A DNA stretch of 64,000 nucleotides, from positions 1 through 64,000 of the forward strand of contig MPMT01000003.1 in the NCBI GenBank assembly GCA_002238645.1, given 5' to 3'. The notes beneath the pieces were generated by a model, which worked only from the letters and a program-made list of their open reading frames with translations, did no database searches and had not been told where the DNA came from. The stretch comes from Alphaproteobacteria bacterium bin52. Lineage in GTDB: Bacteria > Pseudomonadota > Alphaproteobacteria > Thalassobaculales > Thalassobaculaceae. Below are positions 9,350-17,959 of this stretch, piece by piece. Made by a program: the position numbers and the translations under genes. The stretch's first letter is position 1; each line of letters opens with the position of its first letter.

Positions 9350-9811
9350 TCACCGCACCGAGCGCTGCCAGGTCCGTGCCGGGGTCCCGAACACGGAGAG
9401 CGCGGCTCCCGCCGGTTGCAGGCCGAGGTCGGCGAGGAAGGCCGCCGCCTCCGCCAGGCTGTCCGGAACGGTGATGGCCAGGGTGGCCGAACCGTCCGAA
9501 CGCGCCAGCGTGACGCAGGCATCGACAAGGTGCCGGCCGGCACCACGCCGCCGGCAGCACGCATCGACCCCGAGCAGGGAAATGACGGCCTGGTCGCGGC
9601 CGCTTGCCTGTTCCGGCGGCAGGTAGACGGCCAGTCCGACCAGGATTGCATCCTCGACAGCGACGACGAGTTCACCGCCCTCGCGCAGGTTCGTGACCGC
9701 ATGGACCACCTCGCGGGCGTCGGTCGCCGCGAACACCGGTCCGAAGATGCGCCACGACAGGGAAGACGCGGCTTCGTATTCCTCGAGCAGGGCGTGCCGG
9801 ACAGCGATCAT
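9350..9811 (-). CDS. GNAT-family N-acetyltransferase
   Basis: A 153-residue single-domain protein. The segment VISLLGVDACCRRRGAGRHL matches the acetyl-CoA-binding motif A of GNAT proteins (V at the strand, then R-R-x-G-A/x-G), and the C-terminal half has the expected strand-helix pattern. It overlaps the end of soxG by ATGA (9808-9811), so translation is probably coupled and the gene belongs to the sarcosine oxidase operon. That position suggests it acts on a metabolite of methylated amines or on a protein of the same pathway, but the acceptor is unknown. Confidence 0.78.
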   Translation of the reverse strand: MIAVRHALLEEYEAASSLSWRIFGPVFAATDAREVVHAVTNLREGGELVVAVEDAILVGLAVYLPPEQASGRDQAVISLLGVDACCRRRGAGRHLVDACVTLARSDGSATLAITVPDSLAEAAAFLADLGLQPAGAALSVFGTPARTWQRSVR

Positions 9812-10404
9812 CCCGCCTCGACACGCACCCCGAATTCCCCGCCCGCGTCCGTGAGCCACGCCCACAGCCAGGCCGCGAAGCTGCAGGAGACCAGCAGGTC
9901 GTATCCCGGCTGAGCGTCGACCTGCCACAGGGTCGTCCTGATCCGGCCGATCCGCGACTGCGCCGCGGACCCCACCCGGAAACTGCGGGGGTGCAGGTCG
10001 AGGGCGCAGCCCTGGGCCAGAACCTCGCGCGCCCGGGGACCCGTCAGGCGGATCACGGTCGACTGGTCGCTGACGTCGGTGACGACGATCCCTTCTGCGG
10101 CCAGGGCGTCGAGCAGTCCCTCCTCGCGCCCGGGCGGCGTGACCACGAGCCATTCGTCCGGTCCGAGCCAGATCACGGCCAGGGTGTCGTGGAACACGCA
10201 CCGGTTCGGGGTCGTCGGCGGCGCGGTGCCCACCGTGCCCTGCACGGTGTCGATGAAGTCGGTGTCACGCGTGTCCCCCCGTACAACCAGCTTTCCGAGG
10301 AGCCGGCGCTCCCGGATGGCGATCCCGGCACCGCGAGGCCCTCCAGGCGGTGTCGCGAGGACATCGATCGGGGTGACACAGGCCGGCGCGCCTTGATCAG
10401 CCAT
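9808..10404 (-). CDS. soxG: Sarcosine oxidase, gamma subunit
   Basis: A 198-residue gamma subunit of heterotetrameric sarcosine oxidase, which oxidises N-methylglycine to glycine, forming H2O2 and methylene-tetrahydrofolate when folate is present. Typical features are the FHDTLAVIWLGPDEWLV segment and SDQSTVIRLTGPRAREVLAQGC with the following LDLHP. The start at 10404 overlaps the soxA stop by 8 nt and follows GAGGGAGA. The longer in-frame extension upstream lies inside soxA and is rejected. It is followed by the acetyltransferase with an ATGA overlap. Confidence 0.9.
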   Translation of the reverse strand: MADQGAPACVTPIDVLATPPGGPRGAGIAIRERRLLGKLVVRGDTRDTDFIDTVQGTVGTAPPTTPNRCVFHDTLAVIWLGPDEWLVVTPPGREEGLLDALAAEGIVVTDVSDQSTVIRLTGPRAREVLAQGCALDLHPRSFRVGSAAQSRIGRIRTTLWQVDAQPGYDLLVSCSFAAWLWAWLTDAGGEFGVRVEAG

Positions 10405-13399
10405 GCATGCGTTCTCCCTCGGGGTCGAAAAACCGGGGTTCGGAAACCACGGCCCCCACCACACGGTTCGCCAGCGGGATCGATACTGTGTTGCCCAGCA
10501 TCGAGCGCCCGCCCTTGACCAGCGCGAGCGCGATCGGGCGCCCGCAGGTCGGGCTGTGGTAACTTGAGGTCACGTGGCCGATCATGGTCATCGGTGGCCT
10601 TGACCGCACGGTCTCGACCACCTGGGCACCCTCGGGGATCACGTCGCGGGGATCCTCGCTCAGCAGGCCCACCAGCTGCTTTCGGTCGGGCGCGAGCAGG
10701 TCGCGGCGGTCCAGTCCCCGCTTGCCGATGAAGTCGGTCTTGGTCTTCGAGACGATCCAGTCCATGCCGAGATCGAACGGGGTGACAGTCCCGTCGGTCT
10801 CCTGGCCGACGATGATGAAGCCTTTCTCCGCGCGCAGCACGTGCATGGCCTCGGTGCCATAGGGACACAGGCCAAGGGGTTCTCCCGCTGCCACGAGAGC
10901 TTCCCACAGCGCCAGTCCGTGCCTGCGCCGTACATTGATCTCGAAGCTGATCTCGCCGCTGAAGGAGATGCGGAAGATCCGGGCCGGGATTCCGGCGACG
11001 GTTCCCTCACGCATCGACATGAACGGGAATGCCTCGGCTGACAGGTCGATGTCGGTGCACAGTCTGGCGAGCAGCTCCCGGCTGCGTGGCCCGCACAGGG
11101 CCGCCACGGCCCAGTGTTCGGTCACGGAGGTGAGCCGCACATCGAGATCGGGCCATTCGGTCTGCAGCCATTCCTCGAGCCAGTCGAGGACCGTTCCGGC
11201 GCCGCCGGTGGTTGTGGTCATGTGGAAGTGGTTCTCGGCCAGGCGGGTCGTCACCCCGTCGTCCATGACCATGCCGTCCTCTCCGAGCATCAGCCCGTAT
11301 CGGGCCCGGCCGGGCTGCAGACGAAGCCAGGAGTTGGTGTAGACCCGGTTGAGGAACTCGGCCGCGTCCGCTCCCTGGATGTCGATCTTGCCCAGGGTCG
11401 AGGCATCAAGAAGCCCCACGGCCTCGCGTGCGGCGGTGACCTCGCGGTCGACGGCCTGGCGCATGGATTCGCCGGGCCGCGGGTAGTACCAGGCCCGCAT
11501 CCACTGGCCCACATGCTCGAAGGCCGCACCGTGCGCACGGTGCCACGGGTCCATGGCGGTGATCCGGACCGGGTCGAACAGCGCACCGATGGTTCGCCCT
11601 GCGTAGGCGCCGATCGCGGCCGGCGTGTAGGGGGGACGGAAGGTGGTATGTCCGACGCCTGGAATGTCGCTTCCCAGCACCTCGCCCATGATGGCGAGCG
11701 CGTTGACGTTCGAGGTCTTGCCCTGGTCGGTGCCCATGCCGGTCGTGGTGTAGCGCTTCAGATGTTCGACCGAGGTGTAGCCCTCGCGCGCGGCGAGATG
11801 CACGTCGGCCGCGGTGACGTCGTTCTGGAAGTCGACGAAGTGCGTGGCGAGCGGCCGTCCCGGTCTGCCGTGCGGCACTGTCCACAGATGATCCGGCAGC
11901 GACTGGGAGTGTTCGAGGACACGGGGCAGGGGGGCCTCGATCTCCTCGTGGCCGGCCGCGCATGCCGCGGCACCGCCCGTCGCGTGACCCTCGGCGAGAC
12001 AGCCTGCCACCGACATGGTGCCGGCACAGCCACCGACCGGCGTGACCTGTTGCAGGGTGGCGTCGGGAAGGAAGGCTCCGATCGCCTCGTCCCATGCGAG
12101 CGAGCCGCCGCCCTGCGAGAACAGGTGCACGGCGGGTGTCCAGCCGCCGGAGACTGCCAGGGCGTCGCAGCGGATGGTGCGGCGGCGGCCGGTGCAGGTC
12201 TGGCCGTCGCCCGAGAGTTGACGGATGGTGATCGACCGCAGCCGGTGCCATCCCGAGGTGCCGACAACGGCGTGCCCGGCGTGGACGGTGAGGCCCGCGG
12301 CCCGGGCGGCGTCGACCAGGGGACCGGCGGTGTTTGCCCGCACATCGATGATTGCCGGTACCTCGACACCGTGCCGCACCAGTACGAGCGCGGTTCGATA
12401 GGCGTCGTCGTTGCTGCAGAACACGGCGACCCGGCGTCCCGGCGTGACCCCGTAGCGGGTGATGTATCCACGCACGGCCGAGGCCAGCATGATGCCCGGG
12501 CGGTCGTTGTCTGCGAACACCAGCGGCCGTTCGTGGGCACCGGTCGCCAGGACCACGTGGCGAGCCCGGACCTTCCACAGGGTGCACCGCGGCCTGGCGG
12601 TTCCCTCGTGTGCGGCGCGGTTCTGCAGCATGGTCAGGAACCCGTGATCGTGCAGGCCGTTGACGGCGGTGCGCGTCAGTACCGTCAGTTCGGGCATGGC
12701 CTGCAGGTCGGCGATCAGCGTGGGCAGCCAGTCGGCCGCCGGCCGGCCGTCGATCTCCACATCGTCCTCGGCCAGCAGCGATCCGCCCGGTTCCGACTGT
12801 TCGTCCGCGAGGATCACGCGGGCTCCGCTTCGCCCGGCGGCGGCGGCGGCCGCGAGACCGGCCGGTCCGGCTCCAACGACCAGCACGTCACAGTGTGCAT
12901 GAACCTGCCTGTAGTGGTCGGGGTCGGGACCTGGTGGAGCCCTGCCGAGACCGGCGACGCGCCGGATCCAGTGTTCGTACCGCAACCACCATCCGGGTGG
13001 CCACATGAAGGTTTTGTAGTAGAACCCGGCAGGCAGCAGTGGCGACAGCAGGCTGTTGATGGCACCGATGTCGGCGCGCAACAGCGGCCAGCGGTTCTGG
13101 CTGGCCGCGATCAGCCCGTCGGTGAGCTCGATGCGGGTTGCGCGCTGGTTCGGGGTGGTTCCGTTGCCGATCCCGCACTGGACCAAGGCGTTTGGTTCCT
13201 CCACACCCAGGGCCACGATACCGCGGGGCCGGTGATACTTGAAGCTGCGGGCGACGAGGCTGACATCGTTGGCGAGGAGCGCGGAAGCAAGCGTGTCGCC
13301 GCTCAGGCCCTCGAAGTCGCGTCCGTCGAACCGGAACCGGACCGGCCGGGTGCGGTCGACCCGTCCTCCTTTTTCCAGCCGGTTGGAACGGCGCCTCAT
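10397..13399 (-). CDS. soxA: Sarcosine oxidase, alpha subunit
   Basis: A 1000-residue alpha subunit, the usual length. The N-terminal ferredoxin-like domain (about 20-100) is followed by an NAD-binding Rossmann motif VVGAGPAGLAAA at about 174-185. A second nucleotide-binding segment lies near 330-400. A C-terminal GcvT-like folate-binding domain (about 610-1000) includes RAYNS-type landmarks and the late EKGFIIVGQETDGTVTP. This subunit carries NAD and binds tetrahydrofolate. ATG 13399 overlaps the soxD stop by ATGA; the in-frame codons upstream lie within soxD. It is part of soxBDAG. Confidence 0.95.
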   Translation of the reverse strand: MRRRSNRLEKGGRVDRTRPVRFRFDGRDFEGLSGDTLASALLANDVSLVARSFKYHRPRGIVALGVEEPNALVQCGIGNGTTPNQRATRIELTDGLIAASQNRWPLLRADIGAINSLLSPLLPAGFYYKTFMWPPGWWLRYEHWIRRVAGLGRAPPGPDPDHYRQVHAHCDVLVVGAGPAGLAAAAAAGRSGARVILADEQSEPGGSLLAEDDVEIDGRPAADWLPTLIADLQAMPELTVLTRTAVNGLHDHGFLTMLQNRAAHEGTARPRCTLWKVRARHVVLATGAHERPLVFADNDRPGIMLASAVRGYITRYGVTPGRRVAVFCSNDDAYRTALVLVRHGVEVPAIIDVRANTAGPLVDAARAAGLTVHAGHAVVGTSGWHRLRSITIRQLSGDGQTCTGRRRTIRCDALAVSGGWTPAVHLFSQGGGSLAWDEAIGAFLPDATLQQVTPVGGCAGTMSVAGCLAEGHATGGAAACAAGHEEIEAPLPRVLEHSQSLPDHLWTVPHGRPGRPLATHFVDFQNDVTAADVHLAAREGYTSVEHLKRYTTTGMGTDQGKTSNVNALAIMGEVLGSDIPGVGHTTFRPPYTPAAIGAYAGRTIGALFDPVRITAMDPWHRAHGAAFEHVGQWMRAWYYPRPGESMRQAVDREVTAAREAVGLLDASTLGKIDIQGADAAEFLNRVYTNSWLRLQPGRARYGLMLGEDGMVMDDGVTTRLAENHFHMTTTTGGAGTVLDWLEEWLQTEWPDLDVRLTSVTEHWAVAALCGPRSRELLARLCTDIDLSAEAFPFMSMREGTVAGIPARIFRISFSGEISFEINVRRRHGLALWEALVAAGEPLGLCPYGTEAMHVLRAEKGFIIVGQETDGTVTPFDLGMDWIVSKTKTDFIGKRGLDRRDLLAPDRKQLVGLLSEDPRDVIPEGAQVVETVRSRPPMTMIGHVTSSYHSPTCGRPIALALVKGGRSMLGNTVSIPLANRVVGAVVSEPRFFDPEGERMHG

Positions 13400-13746
13400 T
13401 CGACGCGGTTCCGTGCGTTGCGTTCGGCCGCGCTGTTGCGCCGCCAGTTGTTGCGCCACGCCGCCAGGCCGGACTGCGAGCTCGGCAGTTCGCCCATCGG
13501 GTAGACCTCCAGGATCCGGTTGGTCGCCGTGTCACGCACCATGTTGAACCAGCGTCGGCAGCCATCCGAATGACACCAGCGCTCCAGGTGCAGGCCCCGG
13601 GGGTTCTGCTGCAGGAACAGGTACTCGGCGAACTCCTCGTCCGACAGCGCCGAGGGGTTGGCAGGTCGGAGGATGTGGGCCTCGCCGCCGTAGTGGAATT
13701 CGGCGTCGTCACGGGGTCCGCACCACGGACAGTTGATCAGCAGCAT
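13396..13746 (-). CDS. soxD: Sarcosine oxidase, delta subunit
   Basis: A 116-residue zinc-binding subunit. CPWCG at 6-10 and WCHSDGC at 57-63 give Cys6, Cys9, His59 and Cys63, the ligand set known for delta subunits of this complex. The start at 13746 directly precedes this motif and follows GAGGA; upstream in-frame codons are not conserved in type. It begins 10 bp after the soxB stop and overlaps soxA by ATGA, consistent with coupled translation. Confidence 0.95.
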   Translation of the reverse strand: MLLINCPWCGPRDDAEFHYGGEAHILRPANPSALSDEEFAEYLFLQQNPRGLHLERWCHSDGCRRWFNMVRDTATNRILEVYPMGELPSSQSGLAAWRNNWRRNSAAERNARNRVE

Positions 13747-13756
13747 GGCGGTTTCC

Positions 13757-14824
13757 TCAGTGCGCCACCCCCGCGGCGCCATGTTCGTCGATCAGGTAGC
13801 CACCGACGAACCGGTCCAGCGAGAACGGGGCCGCGATCGCATTGGGCTCATCGCGGGCAACGAGATCGGCGAACACGTGGCCCGAGCCCGGCGTGGCCTT
13901 GAAGCCGCCGGTACCCCAGCCGCAGTTGAAGTAGAGGTTGCGCACCGGTGTCCTGGAAATGATCGGCGACGCATCCGGGCAGGTGTCGACGATTCCGCCC
14001 CAGGACCGGAGCATCGACAGGCGCGACAGGCACGGGAACAACTCGACCGCAGCTGCAAGCATGCCCTCGATCACGGTCATGCTGCCACGCTGCGTATAGG
14101 AGTTGTAGGAATCCGTCCCGGCGCCCAGGACCATCTCCCCCTTGTCCGACTGGCTTACGTACATGTGCACCGCGTTGGACATGATCACGACATCAAGGAT
14201 GGGTTTGATCGGCTCGGAAACCAGGGCCTGCAGCGGCCGGCTTGTGACCGGCAGCCGGAACCCGGCCATTTCGGCGACCACGCCGGCGTGACCCGCCACG
14301 ACGCAGGCGACCTTCGACGCACGAATCGGGCCACGCGTGGTCTCCACTCCCCTGACCGTGCCCTGGTCGATCCTGAACCCGGTCACGGCGCAGTTCTGGA
14401 TGATGTCGACGCCGCGCGCATCGGCGGCCCGGGCATACCCCCAGGCGACCGCATCGTGCCGCGCGGTGCCGCCGCGGCGCTGGATGAACCCCCCCATGAC
14501 CGGGTAGCGCAGGTTTGGACTGGTATCCATGATCGGGACCAGTCGCTTGATCTCGTCCGGCGTGAGCACGTCGGAGTCGATGCCGTTCAGGCGGATCGCC
14601 TCGACCCGGCGCCGCATCTCGCGCAGTTCGTGTTCGGAATGCGCGAGGGTGAGCACACCGCGCTGGCTGAACATCAGGTTGAAGTTGAGCTCCTGCGAGA
14701 GCCCCTCCCACAGTTTCATCGCGTGCTCGTAGATCGCCGCACTCTCGTCCCAGAGATAGTTGGAGCGGATGATCGTGGTGTTGCGCCCGGTGTTGCCGCC
14801 GCCGATCCACCCCTTCTCGAGCAC
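13757..14824 (-). CDS. soxB: Sarcosine oxidase, beta subunit, main open frame (N-terminal part out of frame)
   Basis: The open frame from the first ATG gives 355 residues beginning inside the conserved [16 protein letters not shown] block, which normally lies about 50 residues into the protein. The FAD-binding motif ([11 protein letters not shown]) is present in the same frame just upstream (14825-14938) but has no start codon ahead of it. The rest of the protein, including the flavin-binding regions, is intact down to the stop at 13757. The beta subunit carries FAD and covalent FMN and oxidises sarcosine. As read, the full-length protein cannot be made without correcting a frameshift near 14936-14943, so either the gene is inactive or the sequence has an error. 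Confidence 0.88.
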   Translation of the reverse strand: MLEKGWIGGGNTGRNTTIIRSNYLWDESAAIYEHAMKLWEGLSQELNFNLMFSQRGVLTLAHSEHELREMRRRVEAIRLNGIDSDVLTPDEIKRLVPIMDTSPNLRYPVMGGFIQRRGGTARHDAVAWGYARAADARGVDIIQNCAVTGFRIDQGTVRGVETTRGPIRASKVACVVAGHAGVVAEMAGFRLPVTSRPLQALVSEPIKPILDVVIMSNAVHMYVSQSDKGEMVLGAGTDSYNSYTQRGSMTVIEGMLAAAVELFPCLSRLSMLRSWGGIVDTCPDASPIISRTPVRNLYFNCGWGTGGFKATPGSGHVFADLVARDEPNAIAAPFSLDRFVGGYLIDEHGAAGVAH

Positions 14825-15042
14825 GGCGATCCGGCGGACACCGTGCAGACTGGCGAGGTAGTAGGCGGTGGCAAGGCCGTGGCCGCCGCCGCCGACGACG
14901 ATGACATCGTATTCGTCCGCCGGCTCTGGCGATCGCCACGCCGGTGTCCGGTAACGGCGTTGCGCGCGAGGCCGAGCAACGAATACCGGCGCGAACCGAA
15001 GATGTCGTCGCCGCGCTTCCGGTTCGACAACGGCAGTCTCAT
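14825..15042 (-). pseudogene. soxB: N-terminal part of soxB, split by an apparent frameshift
   Basis: From ATG 15042 (preceded by AAGGGA) the frame reads a typical SoxB start, with [17 protein letters not shown], and then runs into arginine-rich nonsense. At 14938 the downstream frame takes over with [19 protein letters not shown]. In SoxB proteins the HR and WRSPEP blocks are normally separated by about five residues (pattern x-W-x-x-A). Here only 2 nt separate them, so about 13 nt appear to be missing. This places the lesion precisely. Both flanks look normal, so the event is either recent or a sequencing artefact. Confidence 0.75.
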
Positions 15043-15157
15043 CCCCGGGTTCCCTTTCCCGGTGCCCGGTGCTGCATGCGTGTCCTCTCCGACCGTAAGC
15101 CGAAACCGGTGCCGCGTGGGCTTGCGCTCAGCCTGACGCCGGGTGCTTCAATTGCGT

Positions 15158-15168
15158 GTACAGTGTAC
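15158..15168. promoter_or_regulatory. 11-bp palindrome upstream of the sox genes
   Basis: GTACAGTGTAC is a perfect inverted repeat (arms GTACA and TGTAC around one G), about 115 bp upstream of the soxB start and between sox and nfeD. GT...AC half sites of this kind are common in GntR-family operators. No GntR regulator is in the window and no clear promoter was found beside it. Confidence 0.3.
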
Positions 15169-15207
15169 GACCGATTGTGGCGGGTCCGGAACACTTGCAC
15201 TCTGGGC

Positions 15208-15678
15208 CTATTGTCGGAAGGTCCGGACCCGCATTGTCGAACCCTCCACGCCGGTGATTTCCACCACGGCGCCTTCGGAGATCGTCTCCCCGGTGTCCGA
15301 CACCGCGCTCCACCAGCCGTCGTCGAGACGGATCTGGCCACGGCCCGCCTCGAGTGCCGTCTCCAGCTGTACGCGCCTGCCGAGATACTGCCGTCCCCGG
15401 GCGTTCAGGCCGTCTGCCCTGGACGACTGCCGGGCCCTGACCAGAAGCGGTCGCCCGACGGCTGTCGCAACGACGGACAGGACGGCAAAGACTGCCAGCT
15501 GCAACCGGATGTCGAGATCCGGCCAGACCATGAGCACGAGCCCGCAGACCACGGCCGCACCCGCCGGAAACAGCAGGAAGAACGACATGCTCATGATCTC
15601 GAAGCCGAACAGGATCACGGCCAGCGTTAACCAGTGCCAGTAGGAGGGATGCAGCAGCAACGCGAGATCGGCGTCCAT
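15208..15678 (-). CDS. NfeD-family membrane protein
   Basis: A 156-residue protein with three to four hydrophobic segments in the first 90 residues (about 14-35, 36-56, 60-80) and a C-terminal soluble OB-fold domain (about 95-156) rich in beta strands, the standard short NfeD architecture. NfeD proteins work with SPFH/band 7 partners in membrane-domain organisation or protein quality control. Its ATG overlaps the stop of the SPFH gene (TGATG at 15676-15680), a conserved pairing, so the two are translated together. GGAGAG precedes the start. Confidence 0.85.
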   Translation of the reverse strand: MDADLALLLHPSYWHWLTLAVILFGFEIMSMSFFLLFPAGAAVVCGLVLMVWPDLDIRLQLAVFAVLSVVATAVGRPLLVRARQSSRADGLNARGRQYLGRRVQLETALEAGRGQIRLDDGWWSAVSDTGETISEGAVVEITGVEGSTMRVRTFRQ

Positions 15679-16685
15679 CAGGACTCTCCGGCGGTTCCGG
15701 TCCACGGGCTGCCATCGGGTTGTCGCGGCGGCGCCGCGGGAGTGCCCGGCGCGGGGTGTCCCGACGCGGATCGCGCGACCTCCACGATGCCGGCGAGGCT
15801 ACCGATGAGGGACGAGGCCTCGAGCGGTACCATGATCACCTTCTGGTTCTCGGCCGATGCGATTGCCTCGAGCGCCTGAGTATAACGCTGGGCAATGAAG
15901 TAGTTGATGGCGTTGAGATCACCGGACGCAATGGCTTCGGAGACCATGGTGGTGGCCCGCCCTTCGGCCTGGGCCGACCGTTCGCGGGCCTCGGCGTCGC
16001 GGAACGCGGCGTCGCGACGTCCCTCCGCCTCCAGGACCAGCGAGGCCTTCTCTCCCTCCGCGCGCAGGATCGCGGCCTGTTTCTCTCCCTCGGCCTGCAG
16101 GATCTCGGCCCGTTTCTGGCGCTCCGCCATCATCTGCTGGTTCATCGCCCGGGTGAGGTCCGCTGGCGGCGTGAGGTCCTTGATCTCGACCCTGGTGACC
16201 TTCACGCCCCACGGATTGGTCGCAAGGTCGATGACGCGGAGCAGTTTCTCGTTGATGTCGTCGCGCCGGGACAGCACGTCGTCAAGCGTCATGCCGCCGA
16301 TCACCGAGCGGATGTTGGTCAGCGCCAGGTTCGTGATCGCCTGGCGCATGTCCATCACCTCGTAGGCCACCTTGGCCGCGTCGATGACCTGATAGAACGC
16401 AACGCCGTCCGCCGAGACGGTGGCATTGTCTCGGGTGATCACGTCCTGGCCCGGAATGTCGAGCACGGTTTCCTGCATGGAAATGCGCTGTCCGATCCGT
16501 TCGACCAGGGGAATGACGAGGTGCAGCCCGGGATTCAGCGTGCGGGTGTAGCGGCCAAATCTCTCGACTGTCCATTCGGAGGCCTGCGGGACGATCCGGA
16601 CGCTCCGGAATACCAGAAGCAGTGCGAACCCGAGGCCCGCCAGGACAAAGATCAGAAACGGGGTCGAGGTGAGTTCGCTGTCCAT
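15678..16685 (-). CDS. SPFH/band 7 membrane protease-associated protein (paraslipin/QmcA-like)
   Basis: A 335-residue protein with one N-terminal membrane anchor (about 9-26), an SPFH domain (about 30-200, with ERFGRYTRTLNPGLHLVIP and the later TLDDVLSRRDDIN) and a long Ala/Glu-rich coiled coil (about 195-270) that drives oligomerisation. The tail is Pro-rich. This matches the QmcA/paraslipin group. The start at 16685 follows GAGGAA; an upstream in-frame extension is not hydrophobic and is rejected. It is coupled to the downstream nfeD gene by TGATG. Confidence 0.9.
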   Translation of the reverse strand: MDSELTSTPFLIFVLAGLGFALLLVFRSVRIVPQASEWTVERFGRYTRTLNPGLHLVIPLVERIGQRISMQETVLDIPGQDVITRDNATVSADGVAFYQVIDAAKVAYEVMDMRQAITNLALTNIRSVIGGMTLDDVLSRRDDINEKLLRVIDLATNPWGVKVTRVEIKDLTPPADLTRAMNQQMMAERQKRAEILQAEGEKQAAILRAEGEKASLVLEAEGRRDAAFRDAEARERSAQAEGRATTMVSEAIASGDLNAINYFIAQRYTQALEAIASAENQKVIMVPLEASSLIGSLAGIVEVARSASGHPAPGTPAAPPRQPDGSPWTGTAGES

Positions 16686-17287
16686 GATCCGGTTCCTCGG
16701 TGTTGCGGGACTGGTCGTCGGCGCAGCGTCACGCCACACCCCACAGTGTACCATCCCTCGCGCCCGGTATCGTTGGGATTAAGTGCAGCCCCTGACCCCC
16801 CGGCGCGGGACGGCCAGGCGACCCCCTGACGGGACCGGAGATCCGATGCCGGGTACCGGCAGCGGATCCCGGAAGCAGGCGACCGCTGCACCCGGCCCCG
16901 GCACGAGGGCCTGCACTCCTCTCAGCTCCCGACATGGAGCAGTGGTTCGCTGCAGGAACCGACGCCGAACAGGCCCGGGATTTTGCCGCCGCTCCGAACC
17001 GTACCTGGTTACGGGCACGATCCGCCTGCCCGGGCCTGCGCGGGAAACCCCCTGGCACTCGATCCTGCCCGACATCTTCAGCCGCTCTGTCGCAGGGTGG
17101 ATTGCTGCCGGGCGAGAGGCTTGCGTATTCGCCGCCATCGTCGGGCAAACCCGCCACGGGCAAGGCACCGGACTCCAGGTGCCCACCCTGCGTTCGGACC
17201 GCGGACAGCCAATCTGCGACGGCACCGGGCGCGAGTGCACGGACAGGGCTCCGTGTCGTCGCGGACCTGTGCAGGACGCTCCTCTCG
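16686..17287. other. 602-bp stretch without a recognised gene
   Basis: Open frames exist on both strands but none resembles a protein I know, and none has a convincing ribosome binding site. It holds the strong hairpin at 16840-16868 and a weaker one at 17238-17255 (arms CACGGA and TCCGTG, 6-nt loop) about 35 bp downstream of the deiodinase-like gene. Neither is followed by a T tract. Confidence 0.45.
16840..16868. repeat. Strong hairpin in an intergenic region
   Basis: Arms GATCCG-A-TGCCGG and CCGGCA-G-CGGATC pair with a single A/G mismatch around a 3-nt loop GTA, a 13-position stem. There is no T tract on either side, so it is not a classical intrinsic terminator. It could be a REP-like palindrome, an RNA stability element or a protein site. 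Confidence 0.45.
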
Positions 17288-17959
17288 TCAGACGTAGCTG
17301 ACCACCTCTCCGAACGGTTTTCGTCCGATGTCGGGAACCGTCGCATCCTTGTCCGGATAGCCCGTCACCACCAGGAGGAAGGGCCGTTCAGCCGATTTCG
17401 GTCGTCCCAGGATCTGATTCAGGAACGCCATGGGGCTCGGCGTGTGCGTCAGGGTTGCCAGCCCCGCGAGGTGCAGCGCCGAGATCAGCATCCCGGTCGC
17501 GAGCCCGACCGATTCCATCGGGTAGTAGTGCTTGACCTTGCGGCCGTCAGCCAGGCGACCGTGTTTCTGCGAGAAGACGGCGATCAGATAGGGGGCTGTC
17601 TCGAGGAAGGGCTTGTGCTCGTCGGTGCCCAGCGGTGCAAGTGCGTCCAGCCATTCCTGCGGCGCCCTCTCACGATAGAAGCGGCGCTCCTCTTCTTCGG
17701 CGGCTTCCCGGATCCGCCGCTTTGTCTGCGGATCGCTGACGACGACGAAATGCCATGGCTGAAGGTTGGCGCCGCTCGGCGCCGTCATCGCGGCGGCCAG
17801 GCATTCGTCGATGATCGCCCGCGAAACCGGCCGGCCCGAGAAGTGGCGCACCGTGCGTCGCCGTTTCAGTTCCACGTGGAAGTCCCGCGCACGCTGCATC
17901 ATCTCTTCTTCAGGGCGCGTCCGGTACCCGGGCAGTGGAATGAAGGGGTGCTGGTCCAT
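17288..17959 (-). CDS. Nitroreductase-fold flavoprotein, iodotyrosine deiodinase-like
   Basis: A 223-residue FMN protein. The N-terminal block [13 protein letters not shown] (33-45) and [10 protein letters not shown] (60-69) are nitroreductase-fold FMN-binding regions. The active-site lid carries Glu91, Tyr95 and Lys116, with the same spacing (4 and 21) as Glu157, Tyr161 and Lys182 of human iodotyrosine deiodinase, which clamp the halotyrosine zwitterion. THTP near 171-174 and [11 protein letters not shown] in the C-terminal region also match that enzyme. The likely reaction is reductive dehalogenation of mono- or di-halotyrosine; this is inference from the triad. It is a single gene with no neighbour pointing to a pathway. 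Confidence 0.83.
   Translation of the reverse strand: MDQHPFIPLPGYRTRPEEEMMQRARDFHVELKRRRTVRHFSGRPVSRAIIDECLAAAMTAPSGANLQPWHFVVVSDPQTKRRIREAAEEEERRFYRERAPQEWLDALAPLGTDEHKPFLETAPYLIAVFSQKHGRLADGRKVKHYYPMESVGLATGMLISALHLAGLATLTHTPSPMAFLNQILGRPKSAERPFLLVVTGYPDKDATVPDIGRKPFGEVVSYV

Noticed and set aside
11114-13504. A 796-codon open frame on the plus strand
   Set aside because: It is antisense to soxA; its translation is rich in Gly, Arg, Asp and Val with no domain, a mirror effect of GC-rich codons.
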